DNA of 64,000 bases from NCBI RefSeq assembly GCF_023715785.1, contig NZ_JAMBOX010000001.1, forward strand, positions 124,001-188,000, read 5' to 3'. Under the pieces are notes generated by a model. It was not told where the DNA came from, did no database searches, and saw nothing but the letters and a program-made list of their open reading frames with translations. The first letter of the stretch is position 1. The number at the start of each line of letters is the position of its first letter. The stretch comes from Neobacillus niacini (GTDB taxonomy: Bacteria; Bacillota; Bacilli; Bacillales; Cytobacillaceae). Below are positions 51,663 to 60,556 of this stretch, in pieces. A program made the translations under genes and the position numbers.

Positions 51663-54600
51663 TTAAGCTTCTAATTTGCGTCTTCTAATAAAGATAGTAA
51701 CGCCTGCTCCGATAATCAGGATTCCAAGTAATAAATAGTTATATGCATTCGTTGCTGTATTTGGAAGCGCATTGCCGCCTTTGGATGCATTCGGATTAGA
51801 ACCTTTCGCATCAGTAGCCGGAGTTTGCTTTGTATCTGCTGCTTCCAGTACACCAAAGGTACTGAAGTGATCGGTAGTGGCGGTAATTTTGCCATCTTTA
51901 TATTCGCCGCCGACCAATTCCCAAGCCTTCGTTTCTGGATTCCAATAGAATACTTTGACTTTATTTGGATCCTTCACTAATTTAGGGTCAACAGCGAAGG
52001 TCATGGTGACTTTTTCGTTAAACTTGTGATATCCAGTACCATTGGATTTGATTGAGAAATCATAGGCAACTAAAGCATCCTGTCGATTGTCTTTCTGCAC
52101 TTTAATTTCTGTTTCACCATCAGGCAAAATAGATGCCGGAATTTTAAGATCTACCACTTCATTGGAAATCACTAAAGTTGCATTTGCTTCTTTAAGTTTC
52201 GCAATCGTTTCTGAAGACAATGATACAAAGATTGTATTGTTCTTCGCTGGAACTTTAACGATAACCGTAGCTCCATCTTTTAATTCTTTCAAATCATTTG
52301 GAGTGACTTCATACTTATTGCCATTCCCTGCCTCAGGAGTAACCACTACAACTTGAGGCTCTTCTTCACCTGGTGTAGGTTCTTCTTCACCCGGTAGTGT
52401 GTTAACATCCACGATTCTACCTTCAATCTTAGTTGGGATACCTTCACTACCGATATCTAGTAAATGATCACGGAAGTTTTCCCAATCGGAAAGACCTAAA
52501 TCTGTTACACGGCCTTCTTCATAGGCTTTTGCGAATACACCATAGCCGTCTCCACCCTTAGCTGTAAAGGCGTTCGTTGCTACCGTGTACTTCACGTCGT
52601 CTTTAACTTCTACATACTTGCCATTTTCATTTAAATACGATACGGATACAATACGTTGTCCTGCTGGTTTCGTAGGATCAAATACTACTTTACCACCGGA
52701 TACATGTAAGAAGCCGCCGTTTTCCGCTGGGTATTGACCAAGGGAGATTTCAAATGCCTCCTTCAACTCTGCACCAGTTACATCCATGGTAGCCAGCGTA
52801 TTATTAAATGGAAGCACTGAAATTACTTCGCCAACAGTGATTGGTCCAGCATCGATTGCCGCACGGATACCACCGCCGTTTTGCAACGCCATAATGACAT
52901 TTTTTCCAGTGAAGGATTTTGCTTTTTCAAGCATTCCGTCCGTAATCAAATTACCTAGGATTGTTTCGTTTTTACGTACACTTGGTTTTGAATTATCGCC
53001 ATTTGTACGTGGGTTATCCAACGCAACTGGAGCATCTACTCCGATTTCCTCATTGGAAACTTTATCAACTTGTTCTTTAAATGGTTTTAAAACTTCAACA
53101 GCTTCCTGATCCTCGGCAATCTTGCTGTCGATAGGAATCAGTTTGCCGTCATGCTTAGTGATAACCCCATTTTTATTGAACACCACATTAAGCTCACCCA
53201 AGTTACTGTTCGAATTACCGGTTTGAACGATGACAGTAGGAGTTGCATCATTAGCTACAACAACAGGTTTTGACAGTGTGGTATGGCTATGTCCGCCAAC
53301 AATGATGTCGATGCCTTCTACTTTCTCTGCAAGGACCAAGTCATTATCAACAGCTGCATTATCGTCATAACCAATATGAGTCAATGCGATGATTTTGTTA
53401 ACACCTTTTGCTTCAAGAGCTTGTACGGCCTTTTGGGCTTCTGTTAAGTAGTTTTCAAATGCAATGGAACCTGGGCTTGAAATATCAGCTGTTTCTTCCG
53501 TTGTTAAACCGAAGATACCAACTTTTTCACCATTAAAAATCTTGACGATTCCATTGTAAATTGCACCATTTGCATAGGCAGACTCAATAGAATCATGGTA
53601 GATTCCCTCAAATTTAGAGTCTTTGGAGAAATCTACGTTTGCACTAACGAATGGGAAGTTAGCACCCTTGATAAAATCAACCAATTTCTGATGGCCATCT
53701 GCTGAAGAACCTAGATCGAATTCGTGGTTGCCGAGTGTCATTGCATCAATACCCATCAACTTCAACATAGCCAAATCTGCTGCACCCAGGAATTCATTGA
53801 AATACAAGGTTCCAGTGAATTGGTCACCAGCGTGAAGAAGAAGTGAGTTAGCATTTGCTGCCCTAATCTCTTTCACTTTTGTGATTGTCCGAGGCATGTC
53901 TTTCAAGTTAGAATGAACATCATTTGTATGCATAACAGTTAAGGTAAATACATCCACAATTCTTCCTTCAGTAGAAGTTGGAATGCCTTTGCTGCCAATG
54001 CTCACTAAATGATCTCGTAAGTTTTCCCAATCGGAAAGACCTAGGTCTGTTACACGACCTTCAGCATATGCTTTCGCAAATACGTCATAGCCGTCGCCGC
54101 CCTTTGCAGTAAAGGCGTTGGTTGCAACAGTGTAAGTCATATCGTCTTTCAATTCAACATATTGACCGTTTGCATCCAAGTACTTTACAGATACTACGCG
54201 TTTACCAGCTGGTTTCGTAGGATCAAATTCTACCTTACCACCAGCGATATGCAAGAAGCCGCCGTTTTCTGCTGGATATTGACCAACGGAAATTTCAAAT
54301 GCCTTTTTCAGTTCAGCACCTGTTACATCCATAGTTGCCAGAGTGTTATTAAATGGAAGTACTGTGATAACTTCACCGACAGTAATTGGTCCCGCATCAA
54401 TGGCTGCACGAATACCTCCGCCATTTTGCAATGCCATAATGACATTCTTACCAGTGAATGATTTTGCTTTTGCAAGCATGGCATCTGTAATCAGGTTACC
54501 AAGAATTGTTTCGCTTTTACGTACGCTTGGTTTCGTATTATCACCGTTTGTACGTGGGTTTTCTAATGCAACTGCAGTTGATACGCCGATTTCTTTTTTA

Positions 54601-57600
54601 GAAACAGTGTCAACTTGTGCTTTGAATGGTGCCAAAATCGCTTTTGCTTCGGTATCCTCGGCTTGGGAGCCGATTGGAATTAATTGGCCATTATGGGATG
54701 TTACCACACCATTTTTGTCAAACTCTACGTCCAATACGCCCAAACTATTATTCGAGTTACCAGTTTGGACGATGACGGTAGGAGTTGCATCCTTTGCCAC
54801 TACAACTGGTTGTTTCAATTCTGTATGGCTGTGTCCACCTACAATAACGTCAATGCCTTCTACTTTTTCGGCAAGGAGTAAGTCGTTATCGATTGCTGCA
54901 TTGTCATCATAGCCAATATGAGTTAAGGCAACAATTTTGTTAACACCTTTTGCTTCAAGAGCTTTAACTGCCTTTTCTGCCTCTGTCAGGTAGTTTTCAA
55001 ACGCAATGGAGCCTGGGCTTGAAATATCTTTTGTTTCTTCTGTCGTTAACCCGAAGATTCCGACTTTCTCCCCATTTACTTCTTTAATGATTCCATTGTA
55101 GATTTGTCCATTCTTGTAGTTAGAAGTAAAGGAATCATTTAAAAGGCCATCGAATTTAGCATCTTTCGAGAAATCAACGTTTGCGCTAACAAATGGGAAG
55201 CTAGCTCCCTTAATAAAGTTAACCAATGCTTGATGGCCTTCTGTAGAAGAACCAAGGTCAAATTCATGGTTACCGAATGTCATCGCGTCAAATTTCATTA
55301 GGTTCATCAAGGCTAAGTCTGCTTGACCATGGAACTCATTGAAATACAAAGTTCCAGTAAATGCATCCCCTGCATGAAGCAACAGTGAACTAGGTTTTTC
55401 TTCTCTCACTTTTTTCACAGCTGTTACAGTCTTTGGCATGTTATCCAAGGCAGCATGGGTATCATTCATATGCATGATGGAGAGAGAGAAAGGTTCTTTT
55501 GCCGGTTTTGTCAGGTCAATTTGCGCAATTACCGGATCATGATCGCTTACACGTCCGTGCATTGGTGTAAATGGCGAGTTCAAGTGAACAATATCAATTT
55601 CGGAACGACCTGCCAAGTTGTTGCTGACAAGCATGTGATCAAGCACCTGAGAGTTTCCTTGATATGTGTAGGTAAATCTTTCTGGTGCCGGAACTTTTTC
55701 AATTAGGTTTGTTAATTCATTGCCTTTTAATGCTACTAACGGATTCGAAAATTCGAAGTCGTTCAAGTCACCCATGACCACGATGTTTGCATCCGCATTT
55801 TTGCTCTTTACATCTTTAATAAAGCTGTTGACTACTCCGGCAATCTTCATTCGCTGAACTTCACTGCCAAGAGTTGGCGGCTGAGTTTTACCGAAAATCG
55901 GAAGGTCTCCGCCCTTAGAGTTGAAGTGGTTGTTAATGACAATGACATCTTCGCCGTTAAAAGTAAACTCTGCAGCTAATGGCTTACGGCTTGATGAGAA
56001 AGCTGAATTTGTCGGATCAATTCTACCAGGGTTCAAGGTTAATGAACCATTCCGATAACCTACCGCTTCGGTTGAACCGCCTTTTGGTGCTCCTGATTTC
56101 AAGGAAACACGGTCAGGATTGTAAATATAGCCTACACGGATGTTACCGTTAGGAGCGCCACCATCCTGGTTGTTGACAGGCTCGATATCAGTCCATTTGT
56201 AGGTAGGGCCGCCTGCTGTTTTAATTGCATCGATTAAAGCCTGATAGTTTTGGTCAGCAGCTGTGCCACCTGCTGTTTCGCCGTTATTATCCTGAACTTC
56301 AACTAAGCCGACAATATCAGGCTTTTTCAGGTTGTTCACGATTGATTCAGCAATTTTGGCTGTTTTCGCTGCATCGGCCTTTGTATAGTTTTCCATATTG
56401 TAGGTAGCAACAGTCAATTTGTCGCTATCCTTGACAATATCGGTTACTTCCCGCTGATAGGCACTTTCGACCAATTTCGGAAGAGCATTTTTATCAGTCA
56501 GAAGTTTGTAGTTTTGGAACGTATAGGTGATGACACCTGTAACCGTTCCATCGTAGCGGTCCCCAGTTTTCACCTTGATTGTTTCATCTTTTGTTGTAAA
56601 CAAGAGCGGAAGGCGTTCCGGGTTCATGTTGTCTTTCGTGATGGAGATTCCGCCTGGAGTTGTATATGGCTTGCCGTCCACTTTACCGGCGATAACCGGA
56701 ACTTCGCCATAACGTTGCGGCGCGACTGCAGTAGGATTTTCAATCGCCACACGCATGCCTTCGATACTTTCCCAGAAATCAATTCCGTCTTCTTCTGGAT
56801 CAAATTTGGCAAACTTATCGTTATCCACCACTTGAGTTGGTGGGTGGATATCTTTGCCGATGACAAGCGCTTTTGGCAACTCGTTGCCGCTTGAATGAAC
56901 AGTAACGTTTCCGCCGGTTACATTTGCGTCAATTTCAGTCGTAGCAAGGTCTGTTTGCAGCATGTCACTGTAGCCTTCAAGCACCCATTCCTTTACCAGA
57001 CCGGATACTGAGACAAGGTCGCCCACTTTCACACCGTGAGTCTTTTTGTAAACAAGGATACCTTCGGACGTATTCGGATTATTATCAGGATTTGGATCTT
57101 GAATATAGAAGTTGCTGGCATCCTTAACGAATGTAACAACTCCGACAACGCCTGTAACATCTTTCCCTTTGTATGGCGACTCGTGGCTTTCACCCTGAAT
57201 GGCACTGATTTTGATGCCATCAGTCGGTGGTTCTGTCGGGTCTATTGGAGGGTCAACCGGTGGGTCAACAGGGCCACCTTCTCCATCCACAAAACTGATT
57301 GCACTAGGAGATTTTAACCCTGGTACTGAAAAATAGGCAGTTAGTGTTCCACTTACAAAAACGATTTTTCCTAGATTGGTTGGATTCGACTTAAGACCAA
57401 ATTCCGCCCTAAAGTCACTAGTTATTTGAACAGGGAGAATCTTGGTTGGATCAGTTTCGTTTTGATTGTCTGCAATACCAAAATTAAAATCATCTGGATA
57501 ATTAGAAGTAATATAATTTGTCCCTGATTTTGCATAACCAACTATATACCCCTTCACAGTAGCCGATCCCGAGTTGTTGGCAATCGCCTGCGCTACTGTT

Positions 57601-57707
57601 ATGTAGTTCTCAGCCGCACTTGCATGATGGAGGTACGGTAACACGTAGCTTGCTAATAAAGTAAAAATAGTTGCTAAAATAAAGAGCTGTTTTTTAACGA
57701 TCCTCAA
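51663..57707 (-). CDS. Giant wall-anchored nuclease and double 5'-nucleotidase
   Basis: This 2014-residue protein has a signal peptide (to about residue 32), an OB-fold-like domain (about 33-137), a Pro-rich linker (PPVDPPIDPTEPP) and a second OB-like domain (about 170-280). An endonuclease/exonuclease/phosphatase domain (about 429-735) follows, with ATYNMENY, GLVEVQDNNG, GDLNDFE and SDHDPV. Two 5'-nucleotidase units begin at about 743 and 1257, each with MH-ND-H, HAGD-FTGTLYFNEF, GNHEFDLGSS and GGHSHT. A stalk and the sorting signal LPNTA (1981-1985) close the protein. It combines the parts of YhcR-type nucleases and YfkN nucleotidases, so it should cut extracellular nucleic acid and dephosphorylate the products. 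The two nucleotidase units are an internal duplication. LPNTA resembles signals used by Bacillus class D sortases. Confidence 0.93.
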   Translation of the reverse strand: MRIVKKQLFILATIFTLLASYVLPYLHHASAAENYITVAQAIANNSGSATVKGYIVGYAKSGTNYITSNYPDDFNFGIADNQNETDPTKILPVQITSDFRAEFGLKSNPTNLGKIVFVSGTLTAYFSVPGLKSPSAISFVDGEGGPVDPPVDPPIDPTEPPTDGIKISAIQGESHESPYKGKDVTGVVGVVTFVKDASNFYIQDPNPDNNPNTSEGILVYKKTHGVKVGDLVSVSGLVKEWVLEGYSDMLQTDLATTEIDANVTGGNVTVHSSGNELPKALVIGKDIHPPTQVVDNDKFAKFDPEEDGIDFWESIEGMRVAIENPTAVAPQRYGEVPVIAGKVDGKPYTTPGGISITKDNMNPERLPLLFTTKDETIKVKTGDRYDGTVTGVITYTFQNYKLLTDKNALPKLVESAYQREVTDIVKDSDKLTVATYNMENYTKADAAKTAKIAESIVNNLKKPDIVGLVEVQDNNGETAGGTAADQNYQALIDAIKTAGGPTYKWTDIEPVNNQDGGAPNGNIRVGYIYNPDRVSLKSGAPKGGSTEAVGYRNGSLTLNPGRIDPTNSAFSSSRKPLAAEFTFNGEDVIVINNHFNSKGGDLPIFGKTQPPTLGSEVQRMKIAGVVNSFIKDVKSKNADANIVVMGDLNDFEFSNPLVALKGNELTNLIEKVPAPERFTYTYQGNSQVLDHMLVSNNLAGRSEIDIVHLNSPFTPMHGRVSDHDPVIAQIDLTKPAKEPFSLSIMHMNDTHAALDNMPKTVTAVKKVREEKPSSLLLHAGDAFTGTLYFNEFHGQADLALMNLMKFDAMTFGNHEFDLGSSTEGHQALVNFIKGASFPFVSANVDFSKDAKFDGLLNDSFTSNYKNGQIYNGIIKEVNGEKVGIFGLTTEETKDISSPGSIAFENYLTEAEKAVKALEAKGVNKIVALTHIGYDDNAAIDNDLLLAEKVEGIDVIVGGHSHTELKQPVVVAKDATPTVIVQTGNSNNSLGVLDVEFDKNGVVTSHNGQLIPIGSQAEDTEAKAILAPFKAQVDTVSKKEIGVSTAVALENPRTNGDNTKPSVRKSETILGNLITDAMLAKAKSFTGKNVIMALQNGGGIRAAIDAGPITVGEVITVLPFNNTLATMDVTGAELKKAFEISVGQYPAENGGFLHIAGGKVEFDPTKPAGKRVVSVKYLDANGQYVELKDDMTYTVATNAFTAKGGDGYDVFAKAYAEGRVTDLGLSDWENLRDHLVSIGSKGIPTSTEGRIVDVFTLTVMHTNDVHSNLKDMPRTITKVKEIRAANANSLLLHAGDQFTGTLYFNEFLGAADLAMLKLMGIDAMTLGNHEFDLGSSADGHQKLVDFIKGANFPFVSANVDFSKDSKFEGIYHDSIESAYANGAIYNGIVKIFNGEKVGIFGLTTEETADISSPGSIAFENYLTEAQKAVQALEAKGVNKIIALTHIGYDDNAAVDNDLVLAEKVEGIDIIVGGHSHTTLSKPVVVANDATPTVIVQTGNSNSNLGELNVVFNKNGVITKHDGKLIPIDSKIAEDQEAVEVLKPFKEQVDKVSNEEIGVDAPVALDNPRTNGDNSKPSVRKNETILGNLITDGMLEKAKSFTGKNVIMALQNGGGIRAAIDAGPITVGEVISVLPFNNTLATMDVTGAELKEAFEISLGQYPAENGGFLHVSGGKVVFDPTKPAGQRIVSVSYLNENGKYVEVKDDVKYTVATNAFTAKGGDGYGVFAKAYEEGRVTDLGLSDWENFRDHLLDIGSEGIPTKIEGRIVDVNTLPGEEEPTPGEEEPQVVVVTPEAGNGNKYEVTPNDLKELKDGATVIVKVPAKNNTIFVSLSSETIAKLKEANATLVISNEVVDLKIPASILPDGETEIKVQKDNRQDALVAYDFSIKSNGTGYHKFNEKVTMTFAVDPKLVKDPNKVKVFYWNPETKAWELVGGEYKDGKITATTDHFSTFGVLEAADTKQTPATDAKGSNPNASKGGNALPNTATNAYNYLLLGILIIGAGVTIFIRRRKLEA

Positions 57708-57794
57708 ACTCTACGCCTCCTAATTTCGAATGTTTATACCTTTGCTTGTGGGTAGTAAACAAACTAAATAGGCATCACCTCTATGGAGATTATT

Positions 57795-57867
57795 TTTTTC
57801 TAGGACCTTGGATGCGTTTCCAATGCATTTTAGACAGCCTGTTTTTCTATAAGGCAGCCTAGAAAAA
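57795..57867 (-). other. Possible structured 5' leader of the giant nuclease gene
   Basis: A perfect 10-bp closing stem (TTTTTCTAGG 57795-57804 with CCTAGAAAAA 57858-57867) encloses 53 bases with two further potential hairpins (ATGC...GCAT and GCCT...AGGC). It lies about 90-160 bases before the start codon. I could not match it to a known riboswitch, and no terminator-like T-run follows. The rest of this 362-base gap is AT-rich. Confidence 0.4.
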
Positions 57868-58069
57868 GTAAAGTAAATCACTTACTATTTTAGTATATAC
57901 TTCCCTTTCAATCTACAAGATTTAACAAAATTTACGAACAATTCATCCTTTTTTTACATCGGTAGTCTTTAATTACCCAAACTCATCATTTCTTGGGAAA
58001 TAAATGGTTTTTTTGTCATCTTTTGTAGTAGAATAAAAGTAGTTCTATTTTCTATCGGAGGTGATGAGG

Positions 58070-58693
58070 ATGCTGACTACAGCCCAGCAAAAAGTCAAGC
58101 AGGAACTTGAAGAGCTAAAGGCTAACGGCTGCTATCACCGTCATGATGAAGAAATTATTGTTGTTCCTCCTAAAACTAATTTTTCGGTGATTTTTACGGT
58201 AGTTGGGGTTGGTTTATTATTCTTAATCCTTGCAATAATCGTGATTATATATAGGGCGCCAAATCAAAAGGAATTGAATGAATACATAATAAAAGAGCAG
58301 GAGTATAACCAAGAAAGCATGAAACTTATGGTTGGGGCTTACGATGGAGCTGACCAAATAGATATAGGCAGGCTTAAACTCGCTAATGCTAATCACGCGG
58401 ACCTGGTGCTGAATGTAAAAAAAATGCCGGTACCTACTGGATTAAAAGCGCATAAACAGGATTTTCTTAGGGTAATGGAGCAGCGTGCGGCGATTCTTAC
58501 CATGATCACCGAGAGTAAAGCTGTAAATTATATTCAGCTAAATAAGTTACTGCTGGAGCTGGACATCAAACAGGAAATGGCGAAGGAGAGTTTGTTGAGG
58601 GAGTTTGACCGGGAAAAAGTGAAGTATAAGCTAAATGAGGATGGATCCGTTCAATATTGGATTAATCGGGAGTCCCACCAGTTTGGCTGGTAG
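58070..58693 (+). CDS. Single-pass membrane protein, unknown function
   Basis: The start is ATG 58070 (207 residues), 8 bases after GGAGG; GTG and ATG codons just upstream overlap that site. A charged cytoplasmic N-terminus (about 40 residues) precedes one membrane helix (about 40-62) and a helical outer or inner domain of about 145 residues rich in Lys and Glu. No family was recognised. It stands alone between divergent and convergent neighbours. Confidence 0.7.
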   Translation: MLTTAQQKVKQELEELKANGCYHRHDEEIIVVPPKTNFSVIFTVVGVGLLFLILAIIVIIYRAPNQKELNEYIIKEQEYNQESMKLMVGAYDGADQIDIGRLKLANANHADLVLNVKKMPVPTGLKAHKQDFLRVMEQRAAILTMITESKAVNYIQLNKLLLELDIKQEMAKESLLREFDREKVKYKLNEDGSVQYWINRESHQFGW

Positions 58694-58757
58694 GCTTGTT
58701 TTGCATTTGTAGGCATTTTATTTGGTCTACGTGACTGTGGCCATTCTATTAAAAGTT

Positions 58758-58925
58758 TGACAGGGCTTATAGGACGGGGCTATGTTACCGGGAGTACTCT
58801 TTTTCCAACCTGACGGGCTCATAGAAACCCTCTATGCTACCGCAAACACTCCTTTTCCAGCCTGACGGGCTCATAGAAACTCTTTATGCTACCGCGAACG
58901 CACTTTTTCCTCCTTGACGGGCTCA
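58758..58925. repeat. Three to four tandem copies of a 52-bp repeat
   Basis: The phrase TGACGGGCTCATA recurs at 58811, 58863 and 58915, with a degenerate copy (TGACAGGGCTTATA) at 58758, giving a 52-53 base period. The body (a TATGCTACCGC-like segment, then T-rich TTTTCC) is conserved between units. It is non-coding and fills the gap between the membrane-protein gene and the protease terminator. Confidence 0.85.
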
Positions 58926-58933
58926 TAAGAATA

Positions 58934-58953
58934 GGAGCGGCCTATGCCGCTCC
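58934..58953. terminator. Hairpin between convergent genes
   Basis: A perfect 8-bp GC-rich stem (GGAGCGGC / GCCGCTCC, loop CTAT) lies 6 bases from the stop of the protease gene. T-runs on either side are interrupted, but the position suits a shared terminator. Confidence 0.65.
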
Positions 58954-58959
58954 CTTCTA

Positions 58960-59871
58960 TTATTCCCCGATTTGCACAGCCCCCTCAACCTTCTCCACCT
59001 GAACCACCCTACGTTTTTGCTGAATTTTTTCTAAAAGAAATAGAATGCTATAAACAATTAGGATGCCAAAGGCAAACAGTTCGACGGCGTTATCGATATA
59101 ATACCAGGACAATGTGGCCATGATGTCGTACAACGAGTGGACAAGGACGGTCAGCCACAGGTTGCGCGTCCATAACAGAATCAGCCCAAACAGAAGGCCC
59201 ATGTTGGCAAAGGTGACAATGGCGCCGATTCGTACCGGCCATGATTGCTCGCTGTCCAATGTATGGTCAACCCCAAAGAGAATCGATGTGAAGAACAAGG
59301 CGGCCATCACAAAGATGTCCCTTCGGCCGCTCTCCCACCGCCCGCGGAATAGCCTTTTGCAGACGACGAGGAACAGGACGATATAGGCGAGGCGCCACAC
59401 TTCCTCAAGCCCGGCCATCGCATCGAGGTAGATATCCGAGCCAATCGTATCAACCCTGTCAATAAAGGACCAAACCGCCGATTCTTCAGGATCCGGAGCC
59501 TTCGCCGTTTCATCCTCATACGTCTGCATCTCGGTGTAGTCTTCGACATACTCCCCATAATCATCACTAAAATCGTTGTATATCACGCTTGAATAAATGT
59601 TAATACTCGCACTTCCAAAAAAGAAAATCAGGAAAGCGCCTGTGAACTGTAGCGTCAGCTGCCGCTTTGTCTTTGGACGTACCACACTGCTCCAAAGCCG
59701 GCGGTGCAGCTTGATTCCGACAAAAATCGAGGCGACCATGACAGCATCATAGAGGGTGCTTGCCAGGGAACTGAAGCGGGTTAAGTAGAGCAGTATTTCG
59801 GCTCCAATGGTTACGACCAAAAGCGCTGCCAGCAGCTTTTTCGATATAGAACTTGTTAAATTATTCGTCAT
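58960..59871 (-). CDS. CPBP-family intramembrane metalloprotease
   Basis: This 303-residue protein has about seven membrane helices. The family motifs are present: a glutamate pair and arginine in LEEVWRLAY, FGVDHTL (FxxxH type) and VHSLYDI (HxxxD type). The first motif reads EExxR rather than the usual EExxxR, one residue shorter. A long acidic outer loop (about residues 100-135, rich in Asp/Glu/Tyr) separates helices three and four. Family members are CAAX-like proteases or bacteriocin-immunity factors; the substrate here is unknown. It is followed by a convergent hairpin. Confidence 0.82.
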   Translation of the reverse strand: MTNNLTSSISKKLLAALLVVTIGAEILLYLTRFSSLASTLYDAVMVASIFVGIKLHRRLWSSVVRPKTKRQLTLQFTGAFLIFFFGSASINIYSSVIYNDFSDDYGEYVEDYTEMQTYEDETAKAPDPEESAVWSFIDRVDTIGSDIYLDAMAGLEEVWRLAYIVLFLVVCKRLFRGRWESGRRDIFVMAALFFTSILFGVDHTLDSEQSWPVRIGAIVTFANMGLLFGLILLWTRNLWLTVLVHSLYDIMATLSWYYIDNAVELFAFGILIVYSILFLLEKIQQKRRVVQVEKVEGAVQIGE

Positions 59872-59916
59872 TAAACGTCATTCCCCGCTTTAGTAGTATG
59901 GTCGACGGATTTCGCG

Positions 59917-60009
59917 TTACCGGCTAAAAGTCACAGTCAGTATCCCAAACCCGTTTAACACAATCAGGAATAATAAACAGGCAATCGCCCACTTCCAGAT
60001 TCTTTTCAC
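59917..60009 (-). CDS. 30-residue membrane microprotein
   Basis: A GTG start at 60009 follows GGGG with 8-base spacing. The 30-codon frame encodes a basic start (KRIWKW) and one hydrophobic helix (about residues 8-26), ending with TAA at 59919-59917. It lies just upstream of the CPBP protease gene in the same direction, so the two may be co-transcribed. It has no known family. Confidence 0.4.
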   Translation of the reverse strand: MKRIWKWAIACLLFLIVLNGFGILTVTFSR

Positions 60010-60217
60010 AAGGCTATCCCCATTTCATTAACAGACTCAATTTTAATAGTAATAATTTAACATATTCACAGGTAAATAGCATCCAAATATTGTTTCCAAC
60101 TTTGCATCAAAAACTACCCCCACCACATCGTTTAAAATAGTATTTTCTCGGCGAAACTGACATATGTTAGTACAAGCAGTCGATGTGAATTTATTTTGTA
60201 TAAAAGGGGCTCGGAAA

Positions 60218-60520
60218 ATGAGGCGTTTGTTGTCTATTATTCTTGTTGTTGCGGTGATATTTATCTTGGCAGCGACCAATCCTGAACGGTCGGAGTACAT
60301 CGAGTGGATTAATCATAAAACGATGGATCAATCGTCCAACTTTTTTGAAAAGGGATTCCTTTCCGTTGCGGGGAAGACCATTTTTGATGCAGGTACAAGC
60401 CGTAAAGATTATTTTTTATTTTCCGTTTACAAAACCGACTTTTCAGAAGTGGGGTTGGGAAAAATAACGTCGATCGGGATCTTTAATCAATTTATTGCAC
60501 TGCCCTCTTCAAAGGAATAA
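60218..60520 (+). CDS. DUF4359-like small secreted or membrane-anchored protein
   Basis: The start is ATG 60218 (100 residues) with an AAAGGGG site; the frame is open 18 codons further upstream without one. A hydrophobic segment (about residues 4-20) serves as signal or anchor. It is followed by TNPERSEYIEWI, and the body ends with a predicted beta-rich part (DYFLFSVYKTDF, LGKITSIGIFNQF). The TNP-x-Y-x-W start resembles DUF4359 proteins of Bacillaceae. Function is unknown. Confidence 0.7.
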   Translation: MRRLLSIILVVAVIFILAATNPERSEYIEWINHKTMDQSSNFFEKGFLSVAGKTIFDAGTSRKDYFLFSVYKTDFSEVGLGKITSIGIFNQFIALPSSKE

Positions 60521-60556
60521 CGAAGGCCAGTCCGATAAGACTGGCCTTCGAATTTT
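60521..60556. terminator. Bidirectional terminator
   Basis: A perfect 12-bp stem (CGAAGGCCAGTC / GACTGGCCTTCG, 6-base loop) with AATTTTATT on the plus strand separates convergent genes. Confidence 0.88.

Noticed and set aside
57928..57953. Pho box upstream of the giant nuclease gene
   Set aside because: TTAACA-like elements occur, but the orientation and 11-base spacing do not fit the direction of the gene well.
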